Shown here in pieces: positions 7,770-16,909 of a DNA stretch of 64,000 nucleotides (positions are counted from its first letter, which is position 1; the number at the start of each line of letters is the position of its first letter). The DNA is from Phycisphaerales bacterium. Its GTDB lineage: Bacteria; Planctomycetota; Phycisphaerae; UBA1845; Fen-1342. The DNA is taken from NCBI GenBank assembly GCA_022839625.1, contig JALHJL010000001.1:1-64000 (forward strand), in the 5' to 3' direction. Under the pieces are notes generated by a model. It did no database searches. It was not told the DNA's origin and saw only the letters and a program-made list of their open reading frames with translations. A program made the position numbers and the translations under genes.

Positions 7770-8684
7770 CTACTCGGTCGTGCCGGTCTCTGCGTGCGCG
7801 GCGAGTGCCGCCCGATACAGCATGCGTGCATCCGGATCGTCGATGCTCGCCCAGAAAAGCGCCTCGCCCAGACGTGGGGCGGTCTCGCGAACCTTACCTT
7901 CGTGCGAGCCGCAGGCTTCGGCCCAATCGGTCACCGCTCGACGCGCGACGGCGTCCCACTGCTGGGTCGATGTGAGGCATGTCGTGCAGCCCCAGAAAAA
8001 CGCCGACGTGGCCACTTCCTGGAAGCGCTCCCTTGCTCCCTCGGAGGGTGCCACCCGGGCCGCCCCTGGCGCCGCCACGCACGCGCGTGCCAAGGCGGCC
8101 AGGGCCGGCTTGAGCTGCTCGCTTGCGGCTTCACGTTCGGCGGCCGAGGGCGGATGGTCCGCCAGCACGCCACTACGCACCGCAAGGCGAGGGATGGTCA
8201 GATGGGCCGCCGCACACGACACGCACTCGCGCCGGGTCAAGCGGTGCTCAATGGAGTCCGGGCCGCTATGCAGGTCCTTGTTGCGAAGGAATGCGACGAG
8301 GCCCGTCTCTGCCAGAAGCTGGGGTGCGCAGAAGGCCTCCACGCTCTTGAGGTACCAATCCTGGCCGGCCGTCTCGAGCATCGGCGCTGCCAGGTAGTCG
8401 ACCGGCCAGGACCAAGCCCGCGCCAGCAGTGTGACGCGCCCTGGATTGACCGGCTGGCCCTCCCTGTCCGGTAGCGCGCCGACCAGCCGTTTGATCAGGG
8501 CGCGCACCCGCTGCTTGAGCGCTTCGCGCTCTTCCCGGTGGTCCTCGGCCGGCGGCTGGAGATAGACGCGCCACTGGTCACGCAGTGCCGGGGGCAACTC
8601 CGGGAAGCGGCTCGCATTGCCATCGAGCCAGGCCTGCAACTCGCCTTGCAGGGTCGCAAACTCCGCGGACTCGCTGGGCTTCAC
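7770..8684 (-). CDS. Conserved-looking hypothetical protein, helical
   Basis: A 304-residue soluble protein without signal peptide or membrane segment and with a mostly helical composition (long leucine/alanine/glutamate stretches). Scattered cysteines include CVSCAAAH at about residue 153 and WGCTTCLTS near 231. The two CxxC pairs could bind a metal, and CAAAH follows the first directly, but the spacing matches no family I know. The start is GTG at 8684 with an AAGGGC ribosome-like site upstream. It lies 38 bp upstream of the serpin gene on the same strand-order (serpin, then this gene), so the two may be co-transcribed. I cannot assign a function. Confidence 0.6.
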   Translation of the reverse strand: MKPSESAEFATLQGELQAWLDGNASRFPELPPALRDQWRVYLQPPAEDHREEREALKQRVRALIKRLVGALPDREGQPVNPGRVTLLARAWSWPVDYLAAPMLETAGQDWYLKSVEAFCAPQLLAETGLVAFLRNKDLHSGPDSIEHRLTRRECVSCAAAHLTIPRLAVRSGVLADHPPSAAEREAASEQLKPALAALARACVAAPGAARVAPSEGARERFQEVATSAFFWGCTTCLTSTQQWDAVARRAVTDWAEACGSHEGKVRETAPRLGEALFWASIDDPDARMLYRAALAAHAETGTTE

Positions 8685-8722
8685 GCCCTTGGGCAGGCTG
8701 CCTGGAGATTGTACCCAGGCGC

Positions 8723-10087
8723 TCAGGACAACGGATTCAGCACGCGCCCCACGAACAAGATGGCGGCCGTCTGCCGGTCGCGGATGATGAAGAGGAACGG
8801 TCGGTCGATGACGACCGATTCTGGTTCGGTTGGGACCGCCGTCGCAATCACGATAACCGCCGTGGAGGCCGCTGCCTCCGTGCCCTGCTCATCGACCGCC
8901 ACAAAGGCCTTGTGAATCACATCTCCGATCAAGAGATCCCGGGCGCCGTTCATCCCCGAGAAATCCGCCAGGTCGGAGAAGGCGATCGGCATGCCCAGTG
9001 CGCCGAGTACGGCCTTCAAGCCGAGGTCCAACGTGAACGTGAATTTCGGCATGGACAGGTCAAGTCGGCGTGAAGAGATGCCGCTCACGGTGCTTTCGAC
9101 GCGGGCACCATCCAGTTGGGCCTCAAACTCGTCGAATCGCCCGGCGGCGGGCAGCAAGACGACCATGGATAGTTGATGCCCCTCGTAAGGGAGCTCTACA
9201 ACCTGGTAACCATCGCCCGTGGCGTAACCGAAGGACGCGGTCTGTCGCATCATCGGGACAGTCACCTGGCTGCCGTCCAACAGGTTGAACGGCTTGTCGA
9301 GCGTGTCGCGCTCGTCGAACTGCTGGCTCCAGGCCGCCTTGAAGTAGATGGCGTTGGTAAGCACGAGGCGTGTGGAAGCGTCGATTGTTCCCTGTGGAAT
9401 CAGGTCTGCGATCCGGCCCGCCGTCTGCTCGCTGACCCAGTTGTTGATCGCGACGCGCGAGGCTTCGGTCGCGGCGATGAAGTCGAGCAGCGCCAGCCCG
9501 GCCCCGTAGTTCTCGGCCAGGACGTCCAGAAACTCGGCCAAGAACGAATAACCGGCCTGGCCCCAGAGGCGATTGACGATCCGCAGCTTGAAGCCCTGGC
9601 CGCCCGCGGGGCTGAGCGGCGCGGCGCGATTGGCCAGCGCCAGGTCGAGGGCGTTGAACGCGGGGTGCAATCGGTCTTGCGGCAGCGTGAATTGCAGGGC
9701 GTCGGCCATTTGCTGCTCGGTCTCGGTCCGCGCGCCTGCGTAGGTCATCGCCAAGGCGAGCGAGATGCTATAGGGAGAGTAGATCAGGTTCTTGGGCTCG
9801 CCGCGGACCTGCTGGTACAGGTTGAACGCGAAGCGGGTGTTGCCGGTCACCAGCGCGGCCAAATCGTCCGCCGGCACATTCGGGGACGTCACGCGCGGCT
9901 TGTCCGACTGCACCAGCTCGCCGGGCGGAGGCGGGCTGTTCGAATCGTCGTCCCCCTGGCGCACGGACGGGCCGCTACGCTCGCCGTCGGACGGCGGCGG
10001 ACGGTTTGGGTCGTCATTGCCCGCCGGCCGGCAACCACCCAGCGCGATGCACACCATCAGGCCTGCAAGGAAATACCTCGGTGACAC
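8723..10087 (-). CDS. Lipoprotein serpin (serine protease inhibitor)
   Basis: A 454-residue serpin probably tethered to a membrane. The start is a GTG at 10087, fixed by a strong AAGGAG eight bases upstream. The product then begins with a lipoprotein signal (lipobox LGGC, Cys19) and a proline/aspartate-rich linker to about residue 95. The serpin fold follows, from FAFNLYQQV through NLIYSPYSISLALAMTYAGA and LVLTNAIYFKAAW to the C-terminal RPFLFIIRD. The reactive loop hinge is DEQGTEAAAST, matching the small-residue hinge of inhibitory serpins, so rapid loop insertion is expected. Counting from the hinge glycine puts the scissile region at about IVIATAVP, with P1 Thr or Ala. This suggests elastase-like or subtilisin-like targets. 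The target itself is unknown. Confidence 0.93.
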   Translation of the reverse strand: MSPRYFLAGLMVCIALGGCRPAGNDDPNRPPPSDGERSGPSVRQGDDDSNSPPPPGELVQSDKPRVTSPNVPADDLAALVTGNTRFAFNLYQQVRGEPKNLIYSPYSISLALAMTYAGARTETEQQMADALQFTLPQDRLHPAFNALDLALANRAAPLSPAGGQGFKLRIVNRLWGQAGYSFLAEFLDVLAENYGAGLALLDFIAATEASRVAINNWVSEQTAGRIADLIPQGTIDASTRLVLTNAIYFKAAWSQQFDERDTLDKPFNLLDGSQVTVPMMRQTASFGYATGDGYQVVELPYEGHQLSMVVLLPAAGRFDEFEAQLDGARVESTVSGISSRRLDLSMPKFTFTLDLGLKAVLGALGMPIAFSDLADFSGMNGARDLLIGDVIHKAFVAVDEQGTEAAASTAVIVIATAVPTEPESVVIDRPFLFIIRDRQTAAILFVGRVLNPLS

Positions 10088-10294
10088 GTTGAAGCTCCTT
10101 CGATCGATCCTCCCCGCTGACCAGGTGCCCACGTCAACACCTCCCATGAGCGGCCACTCACGGCGCAGTGTATCCCGCGGGGTCGGATACCGAAAGGCAT
10201 TCCTGCCTGCATGATTCGCCCACTGTCGGAATACCCCTACACTGTATGTATGATGGAACGTGTGGAGACGCGCAGCGAATCGAGGCCGCGATCC

Positions 10295-11998
10295 ATGCCG
10301 GCGCCCGCCAGGGATGCGCCGCCGGAAGCGAGGTTTCATTTCCTGGTCCTGGCCCGCTATCGGGCCGTGCAACTGCGCAACGCGGTGGACCAACGGTTGC
10401 GGGAAACGCCGCTGCGTGCCTTTCTGGTGCTGCTGCTCCTGGTGCTCATCTGGGCCGGGCTGTACTGGATTCTGCGCGAGGTGCTCCGGCAGGTCGGGCG
10501 GTTCGAGTTGATCGCCCTCGTGGCCAAGCAGCAGATCTTCGTGCACTTCTTCCTGGTGCTGGCGGTGATGCTCGCCTTCTCGAACGCCATCCTCGCCTTC
10601 GGCAGCCTGTTCGGCCGCGAAGAGCCCGGGCACCTGCTCAGCCTGCCGGCGCCGGCCCGACAGGTGGCCTTCGTCAAGTGGCTCGAGGGCCTGGTGCTCT
10701 CAAGCTGGTCGTTCCTGCTGCTCGGTGTTCCGCTCATGTTGGCGGTCGCGTGGAACACCGACGTGCAGTGGTTCTACTACCCGCTCTTCGTCGCCCACTT
10801 CCTCGGCTTCGTCATCATCCCCGCCACCCTGGGCCTGCTCGTCGCCTGGACCGTGGCCATGTGGGCGCCGCGCCGGACCCTCACGGTCGCGCTCTGGTGC
10901 GGTGCGCTCCTGCTCGGGGCGGCGGGCTTCTGGGTGTGGAGCGCCTTCCGCAACGCCGCCCTGTCCGAGGAGTGGCTGCGCAGCTTCTATCGCCAGTTGA
11001 CGCTCGTGCAACAGCCGCTGCTGCCGAGCACCTGGAGCGCGAAGGGGATCTACGCGGCGATCGAACGGCGGCCGGAGGTCAGCCTGCTGTATCTGGCGGC
11101 CGTGCTGGCGAACGGCGCGTTCCTCACCTGGCTGACGGTCAACGTGCTGGGTCGGACGTGGCCGGAAGCCTACAGCCGCGCGCAGCACGGGCGCGCCCGC
11201 AGCCGGAGCGGTGCGGGCTGGTGTACGTCGGCCCTGTGCTGCGTGCTGTTCCCCTACCTGCCCCAGCGTCTGAAGACAATGATGCTCAAGGACCTGCGCA
11301 GCTTCGCCCGGGACCCGACGCTGTGGACCCAGATGGTCATCATGATCGGTCTGCTGGTGATCTATGCGCTGAACCTGAAACGGCTGCCCGCCGACCTGGG
11401 CAACCCGGGCATGCGGGCGCTGGTCGCCTTCCTGAACCTGACCACGGTCGGATTGATCCTCGCCACGTTCACCGGGCGCTTCATCTTCCCGCTGCTCTCG
11501 CTGGAGATTCGGCAACTGTGGCTGCTGGGACTGCTGCCCGCGCGGCGCGTCAGCGTCCTGATCGTGAAGTTCCTCTTCTCGCTCACGGTCACCGGCCTGT
11601 CCGCACTGCTGGTCATGGGGCTGGCGATCCAGGCGCTGGAGCTGCCGCCCGCCTGGGCCCGGCTGCAACTCGCCGTGTGCCTGGCGATCTGCATCGGTCT
11701 GTCCGGCCTTTCCGTCGGCCTGGGAGCACGTTTCCCGGTTCGCGGACAGAGCAACCCCGCCCGGATCGCCTCCGGCTTCGGCGGCACGCTCAACCTCGTC
11801 GCCAGCATGCTCTTTGTGACCGTCGAGGTCGTCGGCGTGGCCTACGCGGGCCTGATCCGCTTCGGCGGCCCGTGGCCGGAGCTGGAGGAAACGCACTTCT
11901 CGTTCTGGCTGGGGCCGGGTTTGGTGCTGCTCGGCGTGGCAGTGGCGCTGTTCAGCCTGTCGATCGGCGCCCGCCACTTCGAACGGGCCGAATACTGA
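10295..11998 (+). CDS. Multi-span ABC-2-like exporter permease
   Basis: A protein of about 567 residues with around a dozen predicted membrane helices. It resembles large single-chain permeases annotated as putative ABC exporters (ABC_tran_2-like) that lack their own ATPase. A first block of helices runs from FLVLLLLVLIWAGLYWILRE to about residue 240. A soluble stretch and the segment KTMMLKDLRSFARDPTLW, typical of this family's cytoplasmic coupling region, follow, and then a second block of helices. No ATP-binding subunit is adjacent, so the partner must lie elsewhere. The start at 10295 has GAGG about 9 nt upstream; earlier in-frame ATGs at 10211 and 10250-10253 lack ribosome sites, and a TATGAT box at 10248-10253 argues against them. 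Substrate unknown. Confidence 0.7.
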   Translation: MPAPARDAPPEARFHFLVLARYRAVQLRNAVDQRLRETPLRAFLVLLLLVLIWAGLYWILREVLRQVGRFELIALVAKQQIFVHFFLVLAVMLAFSNAILAFGSLFGREEPGHLLSLPAPARQVAFVKWLEGLVLSSWSFLLLGVPLMLAVAWNTDVQWFYYPLFVAHFLGFVIIPATLGLLVAWTVAMWAPRRTLTVALWCGALLLGAAGFWVWSAFRNAALSEEWLRSFYRQLTLVQQPLLPSTWSAKGIYAAIERRPEVSLLYLAAVLANGAFLTWLTVNVLGRTWPEAYSRAQHGRARSRSGAGWCTSALCCVLFPYLPQRLKTMMLKDLRSFARDPTLWTQMVIMIGLLVIYALNLKRLPADLGNPGMRALVAFLNLTTVGLILATFTGRFIFPLLSLEIRQLWLLGLLPARRVSVLIVKFLFSLTVTGLSALLVMGLAIQALELPPAWARLQLAVCLAICIGLSGLSVGLGARFPVRGQSNPARIASGFGGTLNLVASMLFVTVEVVGVAYAGLIRFGGPWPELEETHFSFWLGPGLVLLGVAVALFSLSIGARHFERAEY

Positions 11999-12185
11999 TC
12001 CGCCAAGACGCGAGACCGCCAGGGCGCCTCGGCGGCCGCGTGGCGCGCGTCGCATTGGTGTTCCGATCATGGGTCGGCTAGAATCGCGCCGCATGAGTGC
12101 GTCGTGCGTCTGGACCGCGGAGTTCCCACTCGCATTCGATGCGGGCTCCGCTGTCTCAGGCCGCCACGTCCGGGAGCGATCACCG

Positions 12186-14054
12186 ATGCCGCCAGTACGT
12201 ACCCCGCAGATTCGGCCGCGTTGCCCCTGGCGCACCGGCACGTGCGCCCTGCTCGTCGTTGCGGTATCGCTGTCGCTGGCCGGGTGCCCGACGAGCGCCG
12301 AGCTTCAGTCCCTTGCGGCGGACCCCGGCGGGGCACCGCAGTTGGCGGGCACCTGGGCCGTGGCCCTCGCGGAAACGCGCAGCACCTTCGGCCTGCTCAC
12401 CTTCGACGACGCCGGACGCCTACGGCGGATCTGCTATCAGCGCGACCTTGCCGATTACGCCGCCGACACCGTGGCAGCCGGCGGCGTACCGCAACTGACG
12501 AACGGAGGTGCGATCATCACGGCGGCGTCGCGCGTCACGGGCAGCGAACCCGACTACCTGGTCACCCTGGCCTGGACGGCCCAGCTCGGGCTGACGGAGA
12601 TCGGTCGTGCGCGTACGGTCGTGGGCCTGACGTTGAGCGGCGAGCACACCGCCGCGGGCTTCCTGGCGACCGATTCGACCCGTGCGGGCGAGGCGGGCGC
12701 GCTGGTCGAGGCCGTCAGTGCGATCCGGCTGTCCGACAACACGGCCGGCTGCCTGCAAGACGACGAGTTCGAAGATAACGATACGGCGGAAACCGCGGCG
12801 GAGCTGCCCGCCGGGCGTCATCCGTACTTGCGCAGTTACGACGAAGACTGGTACAAGCTGGTGGTGCCGGCCGGCCAGGTCGCGACGGCCATGATTATCT
12901 GGGACGAGCGCTTCGGCAGCCCGCGCTTCGGCGCCTTCGCGGAGAACGGCCTCGATCCGGCCGCGTCACCGTTCGTCGGGCCGGGCCCCTACCTGCTGCA
13001 AGTGCTGCCGCCCGCCGATGGAATCCAGCCCTCCTACTCCCTGTACGTGCAGATGCTCGTCGAGGATGCCTACGAGGAGAATGACACGGCGGACACGGCG
13101 GCGGTCATCGGCCCAGGGGAGTATCAATTGACCGTCGTGGACGACGACTGGTTCCGGGTCAACGCGGATGGACCGGCCACGATCCGCGTGGAGCTGGCGT
13201 TCGAGCACGACGACGGCGACCTCGACCTGGAGTTGTACGACGGCAATGGAACGGGGCTGGCGGTCTCGGCCACGACCAACGACATCGAGGCCGTGCGCGG
13301 GTACTCCTTGACCGGCCAGTTCCTCATTCGCGTGCTGGGCTACGCCGGCCAATCGAACACGTGCCGCATGACGGTCCAGATCAGCTCGATCACCGAAGAC
13401 CCGTGGGAGGACAACGACACGATCGACAAGGCCGCGGTGCTGGAACCGGGCACGTACGAGATCAGCGTGCTGGATGACGACTGGTTCCGCGTTTCCGTCG
13501 GCACGTCGGCCGTGCTGGAGGTGACGGCCGAGTTCGAGCACGACCTGGGCGACATCGACCTCGAGCTGTATGACGCCGCGCGCGGGCTGCTCGCCGTCTC
13601 GCTGTCGACGTCCGACCTGGAAATCGTCAGCGGGTATTCGCCGACCGGGGAGTTCCTGATTCACGTATACGGGTACGCCGCCATCAACCGCTGCACTCTG
13701 ACGATCAAGGCCACGCCGGTCGCCGAAGATGAGTTCGAGGAGAACGACACGCGGGCGACCGCCGCGCTGATCGAGGCCGGGACTTATACGGTCACAGTGA
13801 TCGACGAGGACTGGTTCCGCGTGGCCGCGGGCGGGCCGGTCCGGATCGAGGTGACGCTTACGCTCGACCCCTCGTTGGGCGACGTCGACCTGGAACTGTT
13901 CGACGCGGAGGACCGCAGGCTGGCTGCCTCGGCGACGATGACGGAGCAGGAGTACGTGAGCGGCACGTCGGAGACGGGGGAGTTCTTCATCCGGCTGCAC
14001 CCGTACAGCGGGGCGAACGTGTGCACCATGACGGTCACGGTGACGCCGTTGTAA
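12186..14054 (+). CDS. Lipoprotein with four PPC-like repeats
   Basis: A 622-residue secreted lipoprotein. The signal peptide ends at the lipobox LAGC (Cys34). An N-terminal domain of about 150 residues (AGTWAVALAETRSTFGLLTF) has no clear relatives. Four tandem domains of about 110 residues then begin with near-identical headers: DEFEDNDTAETA, DAYEENDTADTA, DPWEDNDTIDKA and DEFEENDTRATA. Each is followed by DDDWFRV or EDWYKL and a DGDLDLELYD-type strand. This is the pre-peptidase C-terminal (PPC) domain pattern found in secreted proteases and surface proteins. No catalytic domain is present, so a binding or structural role is likelier than enzymatic. GGGAG upstream of 12186 supports this start over one at 12069. 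A TAGAAT box lies at 12077-12082. Confidence 0.8.
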   Translation: MPPVRTPQIRPRCPWRTGTCALLVVAVSLSLAGCPTSAELQSLAADPGGAPQLAGTWAVALAETRSTFGLLTFDDAGRLRRICYQRDLADYAADTVAAGGVPQLTNGGAIITAASRVTGSEPDYLVTLAWTAQLGLTEIGRARTVVGLTLSGEHTAAGFLATDSTRAGEAGALVEAVSAIRLSDNTAGCLQDDEFEDNDTAETAAELPAGRHPYLRSYDEDWYKLVVPAGQVATAMIIWDERFGSPRFGAFAENGLDPAASPFVGPGPYLLQVLPPADGIQPSYSLYVQMLVEDAYEENDTADTAAVIGPGEYQLTVVDDDWFRVNADGPATIRVELAFEHDDGDLDLELYDGNGTGLAVSATTNDIEAVRGYSLTGQFLIRVLGYAGQSNTCRMTVQISSITEDPWEDNDTIDKAAVLEPGTYEISVLDDDWFRVSVGTSAVLEVTAEFEHDLGDIDLELYDAARGLLAVSLSTSDLEIVSGYSPTGEFLIHVYGYAAINRCTLTIKATPVAEDEFEENDTRATAALIEAGTYTVTVIDEDWFRVAAGGPVRIEVTLTLDPSLGDVDLELFDAEDRRLAASATMTEQEYVSGTSETGEFFIRLHPYSGANVCTMTVTVTPL

Positions 14055-14117
14055 GAGCCCGGCGCCGGGCATCCGCAGCAGCGAGGGGGCCAACGCGGCG
14101 GGCCAAGCCCGCCCTGC

Positions 14118-14918
14118 TCAGATGCGCTCGATCGCCGCGGCGGGCAGCCAGCCGGTCTGGTCGTTGGGCAGGCGGACCTCGACCCAGTCGCCGCGCTGCT
14201 GGAGGACACCGAGCTCGACGCCGGGACCGAGCGGCTGCTTGAGTGCCAGATCGGCGCTCTCGCCGCGGGCCAGGCGCAGGTGTACCTCACCGCCCACCAC
14301 GACCGCGGGCGGGCAACGGGTGTCCGCGCGGATCTGCCACAACAGCGACGAGCCGACGGCCATCGCCGCGGCGGCGCCGATCAGCCCGCCCACCAGCAGC
14401 CCGCGAGACCGCCAGCGCAACCAGAGCGCCAGCGTTGACCACCCGCCCACGCTCAGTACGACGAGCGCCCAGAAACGCTGGCCCATCGAAGTGCCATGGT
14501 GCCAGAAGAGAAGCTGGCGAACGAGCCGTTGCTGGCCGCTCGGAGCGATCCGCGGCTCGACGCGGTCCCGCGCGTAGCGCAGGTTCGCGAGGAGACTGGC
14601 GTTGGTAGGCTCGATGGCCGCAGCGCGGCGGTAATGGAGAATGGCGCGGCCGTGGTCGCCCAACCGGAAGTAGATGTTGCCAAGGTTGTAATCCAGCGCG
14701 AAGTTCCGCAGTCCCGACTCGCGCAAGGCCAGCAGGCCGGCCGCCGCCCGCCGGTAGAAATCGACCGCCAGCGCCGGATCGTCCCGCACGACCTCGACGG
14801 CCCGGTCAAACGCACCCAGCGCGTCGCGCAGAATCTCGCGCTGCCGGGCCGGCGAAAGCGGTTCGGCCGACGCGAGGCCGGCCAACGTTGCGGCGAACGA
14901 GACGGCAAGTGGCCACAT
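14118..14918 (-). CDS. BatE-like TPR/SH3 membrane protein
   Basis: A protein of about 266 residues with a signal-like N-terminus (MWPLAVSFAATLAGLASA). A tetratricopeptide region (LDYNLGNIYFRLGDHGRAILHYRRAAAIEP) comes next. Two membrane helices follow (ALVVLSVGGWSTLALWL and LVGGLIGAAAAMAVGSSLLW), and then a C-terminal SH3-type domain ending GDWVEVRLPNDQTGWLP. That order matches BatE of the Bat (aerotolerance) operon. It follows a batD-like gene on the same strand, which supports the call. The start is uncertain: ATG at 14918 gives a sensible signal peptide but lacks a ribosome site, while the frame stays open to 15020 and would overlap batD. The MoxR ATPase, DUF58 protein and BatA/BatB that normally accompany this pair are absent here. 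Confidence 0.7.
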   Translation of the reverse strand: MWPLAVSFAATLAGLASAEPLSPARQREILRDALGAFDRAVEVVRDDPALAVDFYRRAAAGLLALRESGLRNFALDYNLGNIYFRLGDHGRAILHYRRAAAIEPTNASLLANLRYARDRVEPRIAPSGQQRLVRQLLFWHHGTSMGQRFWALVVLSVGGWSTLALWLRWRSRGLLVGGLIGAAAAMAVGSSLLWQIRADTRCPPAVVVGGEVHLRLARGESADLALKQPLGPGVELGVLQQRGDWVEVRLPNDQTGWLPAAAIERI

Positions 14919-14986
14919 GTGTCTGCGGAGGGAGGCCCGAGTACCGGCTCCCCGTCCCGCGTTCCCGTGTTCCCACGCTACCACGT

Positions 14987-16759
14987 TCACAGCTTCTGCC
15001 GCTCCAGCGCGCTCAGGCACTCCAACGCTTGCCGGACCAACGCGTCGCCATCCGCCGGGACACCGCCGGCGAACGATGCCTCTTCACAGCGCTGCACCAG
15101 GTCAGCCCAGCGCGCCGCCACGTCAGCGCCGACGCCGCGGTGACGCAGGAACTCCACCGCGGAGAGGCCGGTGAAACGCGCCGGGGGCTCGTTGCAGCGG
15201 TCCGCCAGGTAGCCCGTCAGCGCCGCGGCGATCTCGGCGGGGAGCTGCGACGGCCCGGCCGCCCCGCCGGCCTGGGCGGCACCGCGAAGCGAATCGCGGG
15301 CGCGGCCAATGCGGCGACGGGCGGTGCGCAGGGCAGACTGACGGCGCCGGCGCGCCGGGTCGGCGGTGCGCCTGTGAATGAACGTCGCGCCGATCCACAG
15401 CACCGCGAACGCCGCCGGCGGAACGAACATCACGCTTGCGACAGCCCCCGGCGTGATCGGCGCGACTTGCGCCAGCAGGGCGGACTCGCTGGTTTCGATG
15501 TCGCGCAGGCCATCAAGGGTCTGCAACGTGGAAGCTGCACTGCCCGGCGTCTCCCCCCGCGGGCCGGCAATCTCCAGGGGCGCGACTTCCGCGGCGGGCG
15601 CGACGGCCAGCGGGATCGGCTTGCTGCGGGCGACCACGAAGCGTTCGGCATCGGGATCGAAGTAGGGATACTCGATGGCAGGAATCTCGGCGACGTCGTC
15701 GCGCTTGGCGCGCACCGTCAGGCGGAACCTGCGCCGGCCATCGTGCATCTCGCCGGCGAGCGGTTCGCCGGGCACACGGAAGCCCAGGTTGAGCGGCTCG
15801 TTCTCGCTCAGCAGCGGCGGCGGGAGCGTCTCGACCGGGCCGTCTCCAAAGACCTCGATCGTCAGCTCGATCGGGTCGCCGACGCGGACGCTCGTCGGCT
15901 TGGCCGCAGCCTCGATCGCGAACAGACCGACCGCGCCGGCGAAGGCGGGCGGACGACCGTCCATCGGCACCGGCAGCACCTCGGCCGGTTCCACGTTCGC
16001 CTGGGCGCGCAGGTTTCGCGCGCCGTTGCGCATCGGGTACTCGATGCCGGCCTCGATGTCGAAAGCGAGCGGGCCCGGCCGCTCGGGAATGAAAGTCGTA
16101 ACGAACTCGTAGGCGTAGTAGAGCTCAGACGGATCGCCCCCGGGCAGCGGACGCCGACTCGCGGTCGGCCGCGCGGGCAGCGGGAACGGCCCAAACCGGA
16201 TCGGGCGGATCATCTGGATCATCTCGTCGATTTGGAGCAGCCGCCCGCGGTACCGGGCGGGCTTGAGCCAGATGGTCATGGTCAGCGGCACGCGCTGCCC
16301 GACGTAGAGCCGGCTGCGACCGGTGGTCACGTCAATCGTAAAGAGCTGGTCGGCGTCACTAGGGCTCACGGTCAACGTCACGGCACGAGTGGTCAGGACG
16401 CGCCCATCGACCTTGACGGGGATCGGCGGGATCACGAGCTCGCCGACCGCCAGCGGCGTCAGCTCGTAGGCGTAGGTCCGCGACCGGGATTGCGTCATGC
16501 GGCCGTTGATGATCGAGGTCTGCATCATGTCCGAGGATTCGCCGCGCTGGCGAAGCACGGCGTTGGGCAGCGCCGGCGGCTCCGGCGGCTCGCAGGTCTG
16601 AAAGTCCCGAATCTCGATGTGAACATCGACGGCCTCGCGCACGTACAGGTCGCGGCCGGCGATCTTGAGTTCGACGGTGGCCTGCGCGTCGGCCCGCGGG
16701 GCCGCGGCCGCCAGCGCCAGGACGAGGAGCCAGTATGTCGCTGCTGCCGTTCGTTGCAT
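14987..16759 (-). CDS. BatD-family protein
   Basis: A 590-residue membrane-anchored extracytoplasmic protein of the BatD (oxygen tolerance) family. It has a signal peptide (MQRTAAATYWLLVLALAAAA), the family opening ATVELKIAGRDLYVREAVDV and repeated beta-sandwich domains with segments such as YELTPLAVGELVIPPIPVKV and RLYVGQRVPLTMTIWL. A C-terminal membrane helix (VASVMFVPPAAFAVLWIG) and a charged cytoplasmic tail of about 120 residues end it. Family members are thought to act in a membrane complex with MoxR-type ATPases in stress responses; the precise role is not settled. The gene is divergent from the gene at 16910 and precedes batE. Confidence 0.78.
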   Translation of the reverse strand: MQRTAAATYWLLVLALAAAAPRADAQATVELKIAGRDLYVREAVDVHIEIRDFQTCEPPEPPALPNAVLRQRGESSDMMQTSIINGRMTQSRSRTYAYELTPLAVGELVIPPIPVKVDGRVLTTRAVTLTVSPSDADQLFTIDVTTGRSRLYVGQRVPLTMTIWLKPARYRGRLLQIDEMIQMIRPIRFGPFPLPARPTASRRPLPGGDPSELYYAYEFVTTFIPERPGPLAFDIEAGIEYPMRNGARNLRAQANVEPAEVLPVPMDGRPPAFAGAVGLFAIEAAAKPTSVRVGDPIELTIEVFGDGPVETLPPPLLSENEPLNLGFRVPGEPLAGEMHDGRRRFRLTVRAKRDDVAEIPAIEYPYFDPDAERFVVARSKPIPLAVAPAAEVAPLEIAGPRGETPGSAASTLQTLDGLRDIETSESALLAQVAPITPGAVASVMFVPPAAFAVLWIGATFIHRRTADPARRRRQSALRTARRRIGRARDSLRGAAQAGGAAGPSQLPAEIAAALTGYLADRCNEPPARFTGLSAVEFLRHRGVGADVAARWADLVQRCEEASFAGGVPADGDALVRQALECLSALERQKL

Positions 16760-16879
16760 GGCGTCGTGCTATGGCCGGGACTGCCGGCCCCGGCGTCGGG
16801 GCCGCGTCCGCAACCTCCGGATTTTACGCGCCGCGGCGTCGCGCGGGAACGCGCAGGCGCCGGCGGCCCGGTGCGGCGG

Positions 16880-16885
16880 TATGAT
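16880..16885 (+). promoter_or_regulatory. Probable -10 element (GGTATGAT-type)
   Basis: CGGTATGATAC lies 25-30 nt before the start codon at 16910. It is the same motif as before the genes at 1978, 31534 and 48331. No -35 consensus is evident. Confidence 0.4.
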
Positions 16886-16909
16886 ACGCGCGGACATGGG
16901 AGCCACGGC

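Noticed and set aside
6095..7831. A single 578-residue FliM with an N-terminal cysteine-rich domain
   Set aside because: The FliM N-terminal motif LDQSEIDALL appears only about residue 230 of that frame, the stretch between is nonsense in composition, and no start or signal makes sense for a cytoplasmic switch protein.
8723..10633. A 636-residue serpin starting far upstream
   Set aside because: A strong AAGGAG precedes the GTG at 10087 and puts a lipoprotein signal at the N-terminus. The extension is low-complexity and overlaps the exporter gene.
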